DNA of 64,000 bases from DYMC01 sp035406705 (GTDB taxonomy: Bacteria; Verrucomicrobiota; Lentisphaeria; Victivallales; GWF2-50-93). Where the stretch lies: contig CAYRRM010000009.1 of NCBI GenBank assembly GCA_964426675.1, forward strand, positions 23,982-87,981. The letters run 5' to 3'. The notes under the pieces were generated by a model that saw nothing but the letters and a program-made list of their open reading frames with translations, did not search any database and was not told the origin of the DNA. Of the stretch, positions 63,978 to 64,000 are shown in pieces (the first letter of the stretch is position 1; each line of letters opens with the position of its first letter). The position numbers were made by a program, and so were the translations under genes.

Positions 63978-64000
63978 GTGCAATTATCTAATATGGCACG
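63978..64000 (+). CDS. possible start of a gene cut by the window edge
   Basis: A GTG at 63978, seven bases after a TAAGG stretch, opens a frame to the window end (Met/Val-Gln-Leu-Ser-Asn-Met-Ala). The 110 bases before it hold no gene. Only eight codons are visible, so nothing can be said of its product. Confidence 0.3.

Noticed and set aside
1..64000. CRISPR array, prophage, insertion sequence or integron
   Set aside because: No regularly spaced repeats, transposase, integrase or phage structural genes were found.
1..64000. tRNA or rRNA genes
   Set aside because: I scanned the gaps for the GTTCRANNC T-loop and cloverleaf arms and found none; this was by eye and may miss unusual ones.

Overview
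This is a 64-kb stretch of an AT-rich bacterial chromosome, almost wall-to-wall genes on both strands. It has no rRNA, tRNA, CRISPR array, phage or insertion sequence that I can recognise. The cell has an outer membrane, shown by LptD, a TolQ/ExbB-ExbD-ExbD motor and many signal peptides and lipoproteins. The phylum cannot be fixed from the sequence alone. The mix of a zinc-ribbon kinase-fold protein, large TPR proteins beside an Exb motor, split ribosomal operons and GH116 recalls PVC-type or other uncultured Gram-negative lineages, but that is only a leaning.

Layout. (1) 1-1341: 3' part of nadB, cut by the window edge, then a small zinc-ribbon protein. (2) 2.08-4.77 kb: alpha-operon block rpmJ-rpsM-rpsK-rpoA-rplQ, without rpsD. 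(3) 4.85-8.94 kb: an unknown protein, a small lipoprotein and lptD. (4) 8.97-13.97 kb, minus strand: aroA-mtnA-membrane glycosyltransferase-S49 peptidase. (5) 14.3-24.0 kb: HPr, a large membrane-anchored protein, a PAS histidine kinase with an NtrC-type regulator, and a 1145-residue apparent pseudokinase with a beta-helix tail. (6) 24.1-27.7 kb, minus: lon and an orphan YejE/OppC permease. (7) 27.9-31.0 kb: tilS and a GT-C membrane protein. (8) 31.3-34.0 kb, minus: a second S49 peptidase and murJ. (9) 34.0-41.7 kb: MsrB-MsrA fusion, YjbQ, then TPR-TPR-ExbB-ExbD-ExbD-RAM domain. (10) 41.8-49.5 kb, minus: pheT, a PHP-domain protein, a zinc dehydrogenase and a GH116 glycosidase. (11) 49.7-54.5 kb: asnB and topA. 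(12) 54.5-62.3 kb: a secreted coiled-coil protein running straight into rplV-rpsC-rplP-rpmC-rpsQ-rplN-rplX-rplE-rpsN-rpsH-rplF-rplR-rpsE-rplO-secY. (13) 62.4-63.9 kb: a TauE/SafE transporter and a small membrane partner.

The strongest unexplained signal is a 13-bp palindrome, TGCGA-N3-TCGCA, present in 17 exact copies and at least two one-mismatch copies. All lie inside genes of unrelated function, on both strands, and in all three reading frames, so the pattern acts on DNA and not on protein. It is missing from both ribosomal blocks. It resembles the cyanobacterial HIP1 octamer (GCGATCGC) opened by a three-base spacer. Other points of interest are the pseudokinase, a triplicated C-terminal module in TopA replacing the usual zinc fingers, the broken and reordered ribosomal operons with rpsD and rpmD absent, low-complexity tails on the neighbouring proteins S13 and S11, and a degenerate intergenic repeat with two clear copies and a possible third.
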